From: a virus
Direction: 5' to 3' (one strand)
Virus record (IMG/VR): IMGVR_UViG_3300034072_000578
Coordinates: 1-64,000 of that record
Length of the DNA stretch: 64,000 nt
Positions within the stretch are counted from its first letter, which is position 1; every line of letters begins with the position of its first letter. The position numbers and the translations under genes are program-made. Shown in pieces: positions 50,544 through 57,540 of this stretch. Below the pieces are notes generated by a model. That model saw only the letters and a program-made list of their open reading frames with translations, was not told the DNA's origin and searched no databases.

Positions 50544-50696
50544 ATGGAGGGTTCCTTTACTAACGCTAAAGGTCAAGTGACCAAGTGGAAAAGGAATCCC
50601 GAAAAGCCATGGCTAGTTGAAGTCCTAGTAGATGATGAGCCTATCGACTGGCTCAAACTAGGTCAAGAAGCTCTAGAAGGTGGTAACAAGAAATGA
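50544..50696 (+). CDS. hypothetical small protein
   Basis: 50 aa from ATG 50544 (MEGSFTNAKGQVTKWKRNPEK), a conservative choice since the upstream in-frame part overlaps the lipoprotein gene in another frame. Its stop overlaps the next start (ATGA). Function unknown. Confidence 0.5.
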   Translation: MEGSFTNAKGQVTKWKRNPEKPWLVEVLVDDEPIDWLKLGQEALEGGNKK

Positions 50697-51022
50697 ATAT
50701 TTTCGCCAGCGAACGCATTAAGCCCGCTAACATTAAGTTCCCTAAGGGAATGGATAAGTTGGAATGGGAGCATGTTGAAACTACTTCTAGTTTCGATGCT
50801 AATTTCGCTGCTACCAAGGTTGGTCACGTAGTTATTGACTGCTTTCATGGCGAAAATATCAACGGTCTTAGAGTAGCTAAAGCCATTGTGGAACTTAGCA
50901 TCGATAAGCACCAACCTCTTCCGACTCTTCTACTGGTAGGCCCAGATCAGAACATGCGGAAAGAGATAGAAACCTATATCTCCAACTCCAAAAGATGGAT
51001 AGATATCGCAACAGGTAAGTGA
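50693..51022 (+). CDS. hypothetical protein
   Basis: 109 aa, alpha/beta (ATKVGHVVIDCFHGENINGLRVAKAIVEL, LPTLLLVGPDQNM). No known family recognised. Four-base overlap with the gene upstream and 4-nt gap to the methylase gene indicate an operon with the methylase. Confidence 0.65.
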   Translation: MNIFASERIKPANIKFPKGMDKLEWEHVETTSSFDANFAATKVGHVVIDCFHGENINGLRVAKAIVELSIDKHQPLPTLLLVGPDQNMRKEIETYISNSKRWIDIATGK

Positions 51023-51026
51023 TTGT

Positions 51027-51587
51027 TTGTTAGATAAGTTAATTGAGGAAGGCCGAAAGTTCCCGGTCATCTACGCCGATCCGGCTTGGACATTCAAAAC
51101 ATACAGTGCCAAGGGTGAAGATAAATCCCCTTCGAAGCATTATAAAACAATGTCTATCGCAGACATTTGTGCGCTACCTGTTAAAGAGGTAGCTGCTAAA
51201 GACTCTATTCTTTTAATGTGGGTTTATCAGCCCCTTCTTCCAGAAGCGTTCGAAGTAATGGACGCTTGGGGCTTTGATTATAAGTCAATTGCTTTCGTTT
51301 GGGATAAGCTAACCAAGCATGGCAAGAAACACATGTCCACCGGCTACTACACTAGGGCCGGTATGGAAATGGTTCTACTAGGGCGTCGAGGTAATCCGCC
51401 TAGAGTTAAAGACCGTGGCGTTAGGCAGGTCTTCCAATCAACAGTAAGAGAGCATAGTCGTAAGCCTGATGAAGTCTATGACTTTATCGAGCGGCTTTAT
51501 GACGGCCCTTACCTAGAAATGTTCGCCCGCAATACCTACCGCAAGGATTGGACTAAGGTTGGCGACGAGGTAGGGAAGCTTGGCTAG
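51027..51587 (+). CDS. MT-A70-family adenine methyltransferase
   Basis: 186 aa, TTG start (MLDKLIEEGRKFPVIYADPAW). The catalytic motif is DPAW at 18-21, in place of the commoner DPPW. The C-terminal TYRKDWTKVGDEV is typical. It methylates adenine in DNA (or RNA); for phages this usually protects against restriction. No cognate endonuclease is seen. The non-ATG start implies modest expression. Confidence 0.85.
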   Translation: MLDKLIEEGRKFPVIYADPAWTFKTYSAKGEDKSPSKHYKTMSIADICALPVKEVAAKDSILLMWVYQPLLPEAFEVMDAWGFDYKSIAFVWDKLTKHGKKHMSTGYYTRAGMEMVLLGRRGNPPRVKDRGVRQVFQSTVREHSRKPDEVYDFIERLYDGPYLEMFARNTYRKDWTKVGDEVGKLG

Positions 51588-52014
51588 CGCTCCAGTTCTG
51601 GAAGACCTTTGTAGGGAGCTTGCTAGAGAACTGCACCTTAAAGTCGACTCTTATGAAGATAAGCTAAACCAAGAAATCAACATAAGAGTTGTCGAGCAAT
51701 ACGCCTCTAGCAACACCTACGGGTATCGCATCGATATGATGCGTGTAATGTTAAATGGTAGGGAGGAATATGAGCATTTCTTCCACCATATGCGTTCGGT
51801 AATTCTGGAAGCTCGAAAGAAAAGTGATCGATGCCTAGAGACAGGCAGAGTCGTATATCGATTTGAGCCAGAAAAGATTATCCCGGTATCATCCAGACCG
51901 GTCGATTGGGGTCAACGCCCACCGCCTAAGGCAGATAAGCTACCCGAACCACCACCCGACCCCAAATTAATTATGATGGAAAGAAAGCAACTCCATGAAT
52001 ACGGACGTTACTAA
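51580..52014 (+). CDS. hypothetical protein
   Basis: 144 aa, TTG start overlapping the methylase stop by 8 nt. Helical N-half (LCRELARELHLKVDSYEDKLNQEINIRV) and a Pro-rich C-terminus (RPPPKADKLPEPPPDPK). Not recognised; co-translated with the methylase. Confidence 0.6.
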   Translation: MASAPVLEDLCRELARELHLKVDSYEDKLNQEINIRVVEQYASSNTYGYRIDMMRVMLNGREEYEHFFHHMRSVILEARKKSDRCLETGRVVYRFEPEKIIPVSSRPVDWGQRPPPKADKLPEPPPDPKLIMMERKQLHEYGRY

Positions 52015-52393
52015 ACCGATCTTTGTTTTCGGTAGCAATTTAGCAGGAAGGCATGGCAAAGGTGCCGCTTCTATAGCTAGGCTTCAATATGGGGCGATTT
52101 ACGGGCAGGGAGAGGGTCTACAGGGCCAATCCTACGCTGTCCCTACCAAGGATGCAGCTTTAAAGGTTTTGCCCCTCAGGACCATTAAAATGCACGTAGA
52201 TAAGTTTCTCAAATTCGCAGAGCGGAATTCTGATATAACTTTTAAAGTTACTGCGCTAGGAACTGGCCTAGCTGGTTACTCGCATGATGACATAGGGCCA
52301 ATGTTCGCCTTGGCTAGCATGAACTGTGTTCTACCTATGGCTTGGAAGCCCTATGCCATGGATTGCGGTTATAGACAATGGTGGTGGAGTTAA
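51995..52393 (+). CDS. macro-domain-like protein
   Basis: 132 aa. IFVFGSNLAGRHGKGAASIA, GQSYAVPTKD and VTALGTGLAGY match the phage macro-like family that binds or processes ADP-ribose derivatives. It may reverse ADP-ribosylation-based defence or handle NAD metabolites; that is inference. Overlaps the upstream gene by 20 nt. Confidence 0.78.
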   Translation: MNTDVTKPIFVFGSNLAGRHGKGAASIARLQYGAIYGQGEGLQGQSYAVPTKDAALKVLPLRTIKMHVDKFLKFAERNSDITFKVTALGTGLAGYSHDDIGPMFALASMNCVLPMAWKPYAMDCGYRQWWWS

Positions 52394-52840
52394 TTACTCC
52401 GCTACCTTCACTTTAGTAGGCGTAACGGCCTCAAGTGCCCTAAGGCGATCAGAATACTTAGATAGTCTTCCATCAACTTCATTAAACTTGGAGGTTGTCT
52501 GCGTTTTGAAGTCATCTTGGCGATCCTTAACAGTCTGTAACGTAATACGCTGTTCGGTAGAAGCGACGGCAAGAGCTTGTGTAGCTTCCGTCATTGCTTT
52601 GAGGTTGGAGTCGGTTGCATTCATTCGCGTGGTGTAGATAGTCCCAAAAGAACCTACTACAGTCATGAAAATAGTAATGCCGATACCAATGGGTGTCCAG
52701 TTAATCTTCGACTCGGTATCTAACTTGTTTTGAATCTTATCTAGAGTAGATGAAATGCTATCAATGATAGTCTCTAATCTAGAAAGCCTTGTGTCAACGT
52801 TCGTTCCGTGGTCATATCTAGGCTGTCTTTGGCTGCTCAT
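52394..52840 (-). CDS. membrane-anchored coiled-coil protein
   Basis: 148 aa on the minus strand, convergent with the macro-like gene at zero distance. Coiled coil (RLSRLETIIDSISSTLDKIQNKL), one membrane segment about 50-69 (GIGITIFMTVVGSFGTIYT), second coiled coil. No known family recognised. Orientation against the operon suggests separate regulation; lysis timing or exclusion is possible but unproven. Confidence 0.65.
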   Translation of the reverse strand: MSSQRQPRYDHGTNVDTRLSRLETIIDSISSTLDKIQNKLDTESKINWTPIGIGITIFMTVVGSFGTIYTTRMNATDSNLKAMTEATQALAVASTEQRITLQTVKDRQDDFKTQTTSKFNEVDGRLSKYSDRLRALEAVTPTKVKVAE

Positions 52841-52894
52841 AGTTATTCCTTACTTTGTTGCGCCGAAGTATAACACAATTACAAAGGATTGCTA

Positions 52895-53464
52895 ATGATA
52901 ACTCTATTAACAACACCTGCAACACCTAGATTAGAAGGTTATATAGAAGACTTCCGCTCTTTTGCTATTAGACTTCATGGCGATCAGCGTTATGGTGACT
53001 TCCCTTATCCTTTCCACCTAGCCCATGTAGAAGAAACTCTAGTAGCAAATGGCTACGATGACTTTAAATATCGAGCTAGCGGATGGCTTCACGATGTCCT
53101 AGAAGACTGCGATATGTCTATTAACAGGCTGGCCGAATGCTTCGGCTCTGAGATTGCTGCTATGGTGTTCGCTTGCACTGGCGAAGGGGCCAATCGTAAG
53201 GAACGCAATGCTAGCGTCTACAAAAAACTAGCAGCACTTCCCGCAGCAGCGCCGGTTAAAGTAGCTGATCGTATTGTTAATATGAAGTTCAGTGTAATCA
53301 ATAAGAGCAAGCAACTAGGAATGTATATTAGAGAGTTCGGGGATTTTTCTAATAATGTCCGCCCTCTTATGACAAACACAACGAAAGACGCTCTTCTGTG
53401 GAATCGACTAGAAGACGTAGTAGGACTAGCGGTTAAAAGAATGTCAGAAACAAAGGTTGCGTGA
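52895..53464 (+). CDS. HD-domain hydrolase, small alarmone hydrolase-like
   Basis: 189 aa from the ATG at 52895, 6 nt after AAAGGA. LHGDQRYGDFPYPFHLAHVEETL, SGWLHDVLED (HD at 66-67), ACTGEGANRKERN and VKVADRIVNMKF follow the RelA/SpoT-type HD hydrolase order seen in MESH1/SAH enzymes. It might degrade (p)ppGpp-type alarmones during infection. No synthetase domain. Confidence 0.8.
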   Translation: MITLLTTPATPRLEGYIEDFRSFAIRLHGDQRYGDFPYPFHLAHVEETLVANGYDDFKYRASGWLHDVLEDCDMSINRLAECFGSEIAAMVFACTGEGANRKERNASVYKKLAALPAAAPVKVADRIVNMKFSVINKSKQLGMYIREFGDFSNNVRPLMTNTTKDALLWNRLEDVVGLAVKRMSETKVA

Positions 53465-53497
53465 CGTTCCCGAATCGGCTATAGCCCTGAAAATCAA

Positions 53498-53574
53498 GCG
53501 CGTTTAGCTCAGTTGGTAGAGCAGTCGGCCCCTAATCCGACAGGCCACGGGTTCGATCCCTGTAACGCGCACCA
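53498..53574 (+). tRNA. tRNA with 8-nt anticodon loop (CCCCTAAT)
   Basis: Acceptor GCGCGTT/AACGCGC, D-arm GCTC/GAGC, T-arm ACGGG-TTCGATC-CCTGT and CCA are normal. The anticodon stem GTCGG/CCGAC is perfect only with an 8-nt loop. If read as CC-CCT-AAT it is tRNA-Arg(CCT) with C33; with the other register it is CTA. Total length is one nucleotide more than standard. Confidence 0.8.
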
Positions 53575-53708
53575 GTTTCTAAGGTGAGTATCCCTCTTAA
53601 AGCGAAGTTACGCCTACTCGGTCATAGTAGCCTTCCGCCTTATTAAGTAAGGAATTAAATATGAACTATATGGAGCATGATATTTCCCGAATATGAAGGG
53701 AGATATTC

Positions 53709-54047
53709 ATGAAGAAACAACACTACGAAATTAACAAAGTTCAAAACCGCCTTTGGGGACTTTCGGGCGTCCTCGCCTCTTATGGCCCTAGAGATATTGG
53801 CTGGTGGCGACGTAATTTTTACGCCCTCGAAAACTTCGGTGATCGTCACCGGGTTATGAACGAGAAGCGTCAAAATCGTAACGCTCGCAAAGACGAAGAA
53901 ATCCAGCACTACAAGGTCAAGCTTCGCAGCAGACGTATGAACGTCCCCACTAAATGGGACGATGAACATATCTCTAAGTGGGGCGGCAAGTCTTGGAAGC
54001 TTGGGACTAAGGCCCGCAAACAGTGGGCTAAGAACGTTCGCCACTAA
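53709..54047 (+). CDS. hypothetical basic protein
   Basis: 112 aa, rich in Arg, Lys, Trp (NRLWGLSGVLASYG, RHRVMNEKRQNRNARKDEEI, WGGKSWKLGTKARKQWAKNV). Likely nucleic-acid-binding from charge. Shine-Dalgarno GGGAGAT upstream. No known family recognised. Confidence 0.65.
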   Translation: MKKQHYEINKVQNRLWGLSGVLASYGPRDIGWWRRNFYALENFGDRHRVMNEKRQNRNARKDEEIQHYKVKLRSRRMNVPTKWDDEHISKWGGKSWKLGTKARKQWAKNVRH

Positions 54048-54124
54048 CTATAACTAGTGGCAAGGGTAATGTAGCATTGAAGGTCGCTTGTTTCGTGCCA
54101 TTTCCGGGGTAGCAACCGGCCCGC

Positions 54125-54152
54125 TTGACAACTTAGAATTACGTGTTATATT
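54125..54152 (+). promoter_or_regulatory. candidate sigma70-type promoter
   Basis: TTGACA (54125-54130) perfect, 16-nt spacer, TATATT (54147-54152). About 110 nt of untranslated leader precede the gene at 54272. Probably drives 54.27-54.92 kb up to the terminator at 54.94 kb. Confidence 0.65.
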
Positions 54153-54271
54153 GAAAGCTCACTACAGAAGGAAAGTAGAATGCACTAGCTGCCCCATCGT
54201 CCTCCTTAAAGTAGTCAGTATCTAACCCAAAGCGATTTACTGATTTATTTTAAGATTAAAGGACAATACAC

Positions 54272-54598
54272 ATGACTAAGAACTATTTCGACCATTACAA
54301 TACCCTAGCCAACAACAAAGACGTTTCAAGAGCAGACGTTTATACTCGCTGCATCATCAAGGCCATTCGTGCTAAGAGCGAGGACAAGGTTGGCGTTGCA
54401 ATCGCCCTACTAAAGAAGGCTTTCACTAAGCCCACAAACCCTACTAAGGTCGCCAACGGCGCTCTACAGTATTGGGGCATCAATCACGCTCGCTATGAAG
54501 CCAGCCTGAAATATCGTTATCTAACGAAAGAATATCTAACAGAAGCCGAACAAGGCGCTTGGGAAGTAATTTTCCAAGCCACCAAAGGCGTAGCATAA
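54272..54598 (+). CDS. hypothetical protein
   Basis: 108 aa, helical (CIIKAIRAKSEDKVGVAIALLKKAF, YEASLKYRYLTKEYLTEAEQ). AAAGGA precedes the ATG. Translationally coupled (TAATG) to the PTH2-like gene. Not recognised. Confidence 0.7.
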   Translation: MTKNYFDHYNTLANNKDVSRADVYTRCIIKAIRAKSEDKVGVAIALLKKAFTKPTNPTKVANGALQYWGINHARYEASLKYRYLTKEYLTEAEQGAWEVIFQATKGVA

Positions 54599-54921
54599 TG
54601 ACTCCATATTATTGCTATATCTTTGTGCGCCAAGATATAACACCGGAGCAGCAACTAATCCAATTTGGGCATGTTGCTGCTAAGGCAGGCGCTAAGAGTC
54701 CCGATAAGCTTTGGGAGTATGTTCATTTCGTTGGGATCGGAGTTAGAAACGAAAGGGAGCTTCACAAAGCTGCGCTCCTAATGGCTGACAATGACATTCC
54801 TTATTCTACCTTTAATGAAGGGGCCATGGACGATGAGCTAACAGCCGTCGCCTCAGTCCCGGTAAGAGGTCCGACTAGGGAAGTGTTCAAGAATTATAAG
54901 ACGTTACGCTTCGGAAATTGA
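54598..54921 (+). CDS. PTH2-like (peptidyl-tRNA hydrolase 2) protein
   Basis: 107 aa from the overlapping ATG. YCYIFVRQDITPEQQLIQFGHVAAKAG and a C-terminal DNDIPYSTFNEGAMDDELTAVASVPVRGP follow the PTH2 fold (QxxHA-like helix, then D-x-G-x-T-like strand). PTH2 recycles peptidyl-tRNA. Match is by pattern only, key residues vary. Located in the tRNA-rich arm, which fits. Confidence 0.6.
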   Translation: MTPYYCYIFVRQDITPEQQLIQFGHVAAKAGAKSPDKLWEYVHFVGIGVRNERELHKAALLMADNDIPYSTFNEGAMDDELTAVASVPVRGPTREVFKNYKTLRFGN

Positions 54922-54941
54922 AATTTTCCTCTTTCCTACAC

Positions 54942-54989
54942 GGGCGGGAATCGCTATCTGTTTCAATACAGGGCGATTCCCGCCCTTTT
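54942..54989 (+). terminator. rho-independent terminator
   Basis: GGGCGGGAATCGC (54942-54954) pairs perfectly with 54973-54985, then TTTT. 13-bp stem after the PTH2-like gene. Confidence 0.9.
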
Positions 54990-55011
54990 CGTTTCTGGGG
55001 AGTTATGAGCG

Positions 55012-55185
55012 GTGGAAGTTTACGTAATTTTGTATGGGTGTGCTGCTAAGCCCGAATTATCCGATGAAGTGAAGGGCTACCTTTACAACCGGATCGACGC
55101 CCAAGAATATTGCGACCAGCAGAATGAAGAAGCGGAAGAAGGCTATGCTTACTGGTTTGAGACAGCCCCGCAACTGATGGTATGA
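55012..55185 (+). CDS. small acidic protein (57 aa, GTG start)
   Basis: Starts GTG with GGGGAG upstream; reads MEVYVILYGCAAKPELSDEV and continues with an acidic EYCDQQNEEAEEGYAYWFE. Stop overlaps the DUF3307 start (ATGA). Not recognised. The ORF lies just 3' of a terminator. Confidence 0.65.
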   Translation: MEVYVILYGCAAKPELSDEVKGYLYNRIDAQEYCDQQNEEAEEGYAYWFETAPQLMV

Positions 55186-55553
55186 TAATAACCTTGCTAG
55201 TATGCTTGGTAATTAAGCATTTCATCTTCGATTTCGTTTATCAACCAGCCTATCAATGGCAGAACAAAGGAAGATACGGGCATTGGGGCGGACTAGTTCA
55301 TTCCGCTCAACATGGGATAGCTTCTGCCGTAATATTGCCATTCTTTATTGATGATAAGTCAGTAATAGCCTATCTGGTAGCGTTCGAATTCATCGTTCAC
55401 TACCATATGGACTACTTCAAGATGAAGTTGAATGCACATATGGGGTGGAAGTGTAACACCCATTATGAGTTTTGGGTTTGGACAGGTTTCGACCAACTAA
55501 TCCATTCACTAACTTACCTAGTAATGGCGGAAGTAGTTTACCGTTACAGCTAA
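55182..55553 (+). CDS. DUF3307 membrane protein
   Basis: 123 aa. KHFIFDFVYQPAYQWQNKGRYGHWGGLVHSAQHG and EFIVHYHMDYFK are DUF3307 signatures; about four membrane segments. Function of the family is unknown; it is common in phages. Coupled to the small gene upstream. Confidence 0.83.
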   Translation: MIITLLVCLVIKHFIFDFVYQPAYQWQNKGRYGHWGGLVHSAQHGIASAVILPFFIDDKSVIAYLVAFEFIVHYHMDYFKMKLNAHMGWKCNTHYEFWVWTGFDQLIHSLTYLVMAEVVYRYS

Positions 55554-55674
55554 GGTAAGAAAAAGTTTCTCTCGCCAAACTTTTCTGTTGACGGGCGAAT
55601 CTCAGGTCGCTAGACCGAAATCATCTACTGGCTATCGGGTGGTTTAGTTAGTAGGTTCCTTTTTTAACCGCTCT

Positions 55675-55690
55675 GGTAAGAGGTATTACC
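55675..55690 (+). promoter_or_regulatory. hairpin with ribosome site in loop, before VWA gene
   Basis: GGTAA-GAGGTA-TTACC directly abuts the ATG at 55691; the Shine-Dalgarno AGAGG is in the loop. May expose or restrict ribosome access. Confidence 0.5.
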
Positions 55691-56290
55691 ATGACTCAGT
55701 TGAACGCCGAAACGGCATCTGAATTCGATTTCGTTGCCCTGATCGACGCTTCGGGTTCGATGGGCAATCCGTCCGTCAAGATGCCGGGGAAGACCCGCTG
55801 GCAGGAAATGCAAGAGTCGCTGCTGGGCTTCATCCGCGCCATCGAACCGTTCGACGCTGACGGCATCGATGTCGGTGTGTTCGGCCCGAACTTCGAAGTC
55901 GAAGAAGGCGTTACGTCCGCCACCATCGACAAGCTGTTCGCTTCGCGTGGTCCGCGTGGTTCGACCCCGCTGCATGATGCCATCGCGTGGACCATCGACA
56001 AGCAGAAGAAGACCGGCAAGAAGACCTTCGCCGTCATCTTCACCGATGGCGAGCCGAACGATCAGGCGCTGGTCGCCAAGCTCATCACCGATGCTTCGAA
56101 CAACATCGCGAAGGATGAAGACCTGACGTTCCTCTTCATCCAGATCGGCGACGACAAGGCGGCGCGGAACTATCTCGATCATCTGGACGACCAGTTGACC
56201 GGCAAGTTCGACATCGTGGACGTTGTGAGCGTCACCGAAGCGGACTCGATGGAACCGCTGGCCCTCATCAACAAGGCCATTGCCGACTAA
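55691..56290 (+). CDS. VWA-domain protein (TerY/TerF-like)
   Basis: 199 aa. FVALIDASGSMGNP gives the MIDAS DxSxS at 19-23, then GSTPLHDAIAWTI (third MIDAS Thr region) and VIFTDGEPND. It resembles VWA proteins of tellurite/stress (ter) clusters. Strikingly GC-rich; leucines are CTG/CTC/TTG with no CTA, unlike phage genes, so recent acquisition from a GC-rich genome is likely. TerB and TerC genes follow. Confidence 0.85.
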   Translation: MTQLNAETASEFDFVALIDASGSMGNPSVKMPGKTRWQEMQESLLGFIRAIEPFDADGIDVGVFGPNFEVEEGVTSATIDKLFASRGPRGSTPLHDAIAWTIDKQKKTGKKTFAVIFTDGEPNDQALVAKLITDASNNIAKDEDLTFLFIQIGDDKAARNYLDHLDDQLTGKFDIVDVVSVTEADSMEPLALINKAIAD

Positions 56291-56343
56291 TCGCCGGCAA
56301 TACATCACCAACCTAGTTAGTTGGTATCGTTCTGAATAACCTT

Positions 56344-56385
56344 GGGGTAGTAGAAGTAGGAAGAAATGCTTCTACTACCCCTTTT
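56344..56385 (+). terminator. rho-independent terminator/attenuator between VWA and TerB genes
   Basis: GGGGTAGTAGAAG (56344-56356) pairs perfectly with 56369-56381, then TTTT. TerB starts 17 nt after the U-tract, so it may attenuate TerBC. Confidence 0.85.
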
Positions 56386-56401
56386 AGTAGCGGGGTTTAA
56401 T

Positions 56402-56848
56402 ATGGGTTTCCTCGATAGCCTCAAAGGCATCGCCTCCAACTTCATGGCTGATGCTGAAAAGGCTCTTAGCCGCATGTCCGACAAGGCGACTTTCATTCGC
56501 ACCGTCCAAGCTTCCTATCTGGTCGCTGCCGCTGATGGCAACGTATCGGATGAAGAGAAGGTGGTTCTTGGCCGCGTCATCGCCAAGAAACTTCCTTCCT
56601 TCAAGTCGTCGGAGGTTGCTAAGGCAATCGATGACTGCGCCGAAGAAATGTCCCTCTCTGCCGTAGCTGGTAAGGTTGCTCTTATGGAGAGCATCGAAAA
56701 GGCTGCTGGCACTGATGGTGCAAAGGTCATCATGCTTGGCATGTTGGCCGTGGCCAATGCCGACAATGAGTTCCAACCCTCCGAACAGCAGGTGGCGCGG
56801 GCCATTTGCGTCAAGCTCGGTCTTCGCCCGCAGGAGTATGCGCTATAA
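56402..56848 (+). CDS. terB: TerB-family protein
   Basis: 148 aa from the ATG at 56402. ASYLVAAADGNVSDEEKVVLGRVI and ANADNEFQPSEQQVARAI are the two acidic helical repeats of TerB (metal-binding, cytosolic/membrane-associated). Stop/start overlap with terC (TAATG). GC-rich relative to the phage. In bacteria TerB bridges TerC and cytosolic Ter proteins. Confidence 0.9.
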   Translation: MGFLDSLKGIASNFMADAEKALSRMSDKATFIRTVQASYLVAAADGNVSDEEKVVLGRVIAKKLPSFKSSEVAKAIDDCAEEMSLSAVAGKVALMESIEKAAGTDGAKVIMLGMLAVANADNEFQPSEQQVARAICVKLGLRPQEYAL

Positions 56849-57447
56849 TGGAATGGTTACTTGCTAACCTGATGACGTTCGGTAGTATCGTTCTGCTGGA
56901 CATCGTTCTCTCCGGTGATAACGCCGTTATTATCGGGGCAAAAGCCGCCAGCCTTCCCGCCGAACAGCGTAAGAAGGTCATCAAATACGGCATGTTCATG
57001 GCCGCAGGTTTCCGCATCGTTCTGCTGTTCCTCGCGACCTACCTGCTACAGATTCCCGGTATCCGACTCGCCGGTGGTCTTGCCCTGCTCTATGTGGCGT
57101 GGGGTATGTTCAAGGATATCAGGGACAATGGTATCGTTGATGGTAGCACGGAGAACGTAACGGCTGCTGCGAACTATCGTTCCGCACTCTTCGCCGTTGC
57201 TCTTGCCGATCTTTCGATGTCCATCGATAACATTCTTGCCGTTGCTGGTGCTGCCGGGGATCATTACTTCGCGCTCATCTTCGGTATCGTGTTGTCGATC
57301 TTCATCATGATCTTTGCTGCCAATGCGGTAGCGAGACTCATTGAGAAGTATCGTTGGCTGGCTTGGTTCGGCTTGCTGCTGGTCCTCTATATCGCGGGTC
57401 ATCTGATCTATCAGGACGTTCCAGTCATCGTGTCTTGGACTTCCTAA
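56848..57447 (+). CDS. terC: TerC-family integral membrane protein
   Basis: 199 aa, about seven membrane helices. IVLLDIVLSGDNAVIIG and ADLSMSIDNILAVAG carry the paired Asp/Asn metal-site motifs of TerC. Family members export or sense metals (Mn2+) and support protein secretion stress. Ends at a strong terminator. Likely alters membrane or metal state of the infected cell. Confidence 0.92.
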   Translation: MEWLLANLMTFGSIVLLDIVLSGDNAVIIGAKAASLPAEQRKKVIKYGMFMAAGFRIVLLFLATYLLQIPGIRLAGGLALLYVAWGMFKDIRDNGIVDGSTENVTAAANYRSALFAVALADLSMSIDNILAVAGAAGDHYFALIFGIVLSIFIMIFAANAVARLIEKYRWLAWFGLLLVLYIAGHLIYQDVPVIVSWTS

Positions 57448-57460
57448 TAAGCTAATAGAA

Positions 57461-57485
57461 ACGGGGCTTAACGGCCCCGTTTTTA
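57461..57485 (+). terminator. rho-independent terminator after terC
   Basis: ACGGGGC-TTAACG-GCCCCGT followed by five T. Ends the ter cluster transcript. Confidence 0.92.
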
Positions 57486-57540
57486 TTTGACCTTAATCAA
57501 ATAATACTAGATTAAATATAAGATCAGGGCCAAGAAAAAA

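Noticed and set aside
50172-50576. 134-aa minus-strand ORF over the lipoprotein gene
   Set aside because: Antisense to a gene with a clear lipobox and coupled start.
55664-56311. 215-aa minus-strand ORF opposite the VWA gene
   Set aside because: It is antisense to a gene with an intact MIDAS; the open frame follows from high GC and codon bias.
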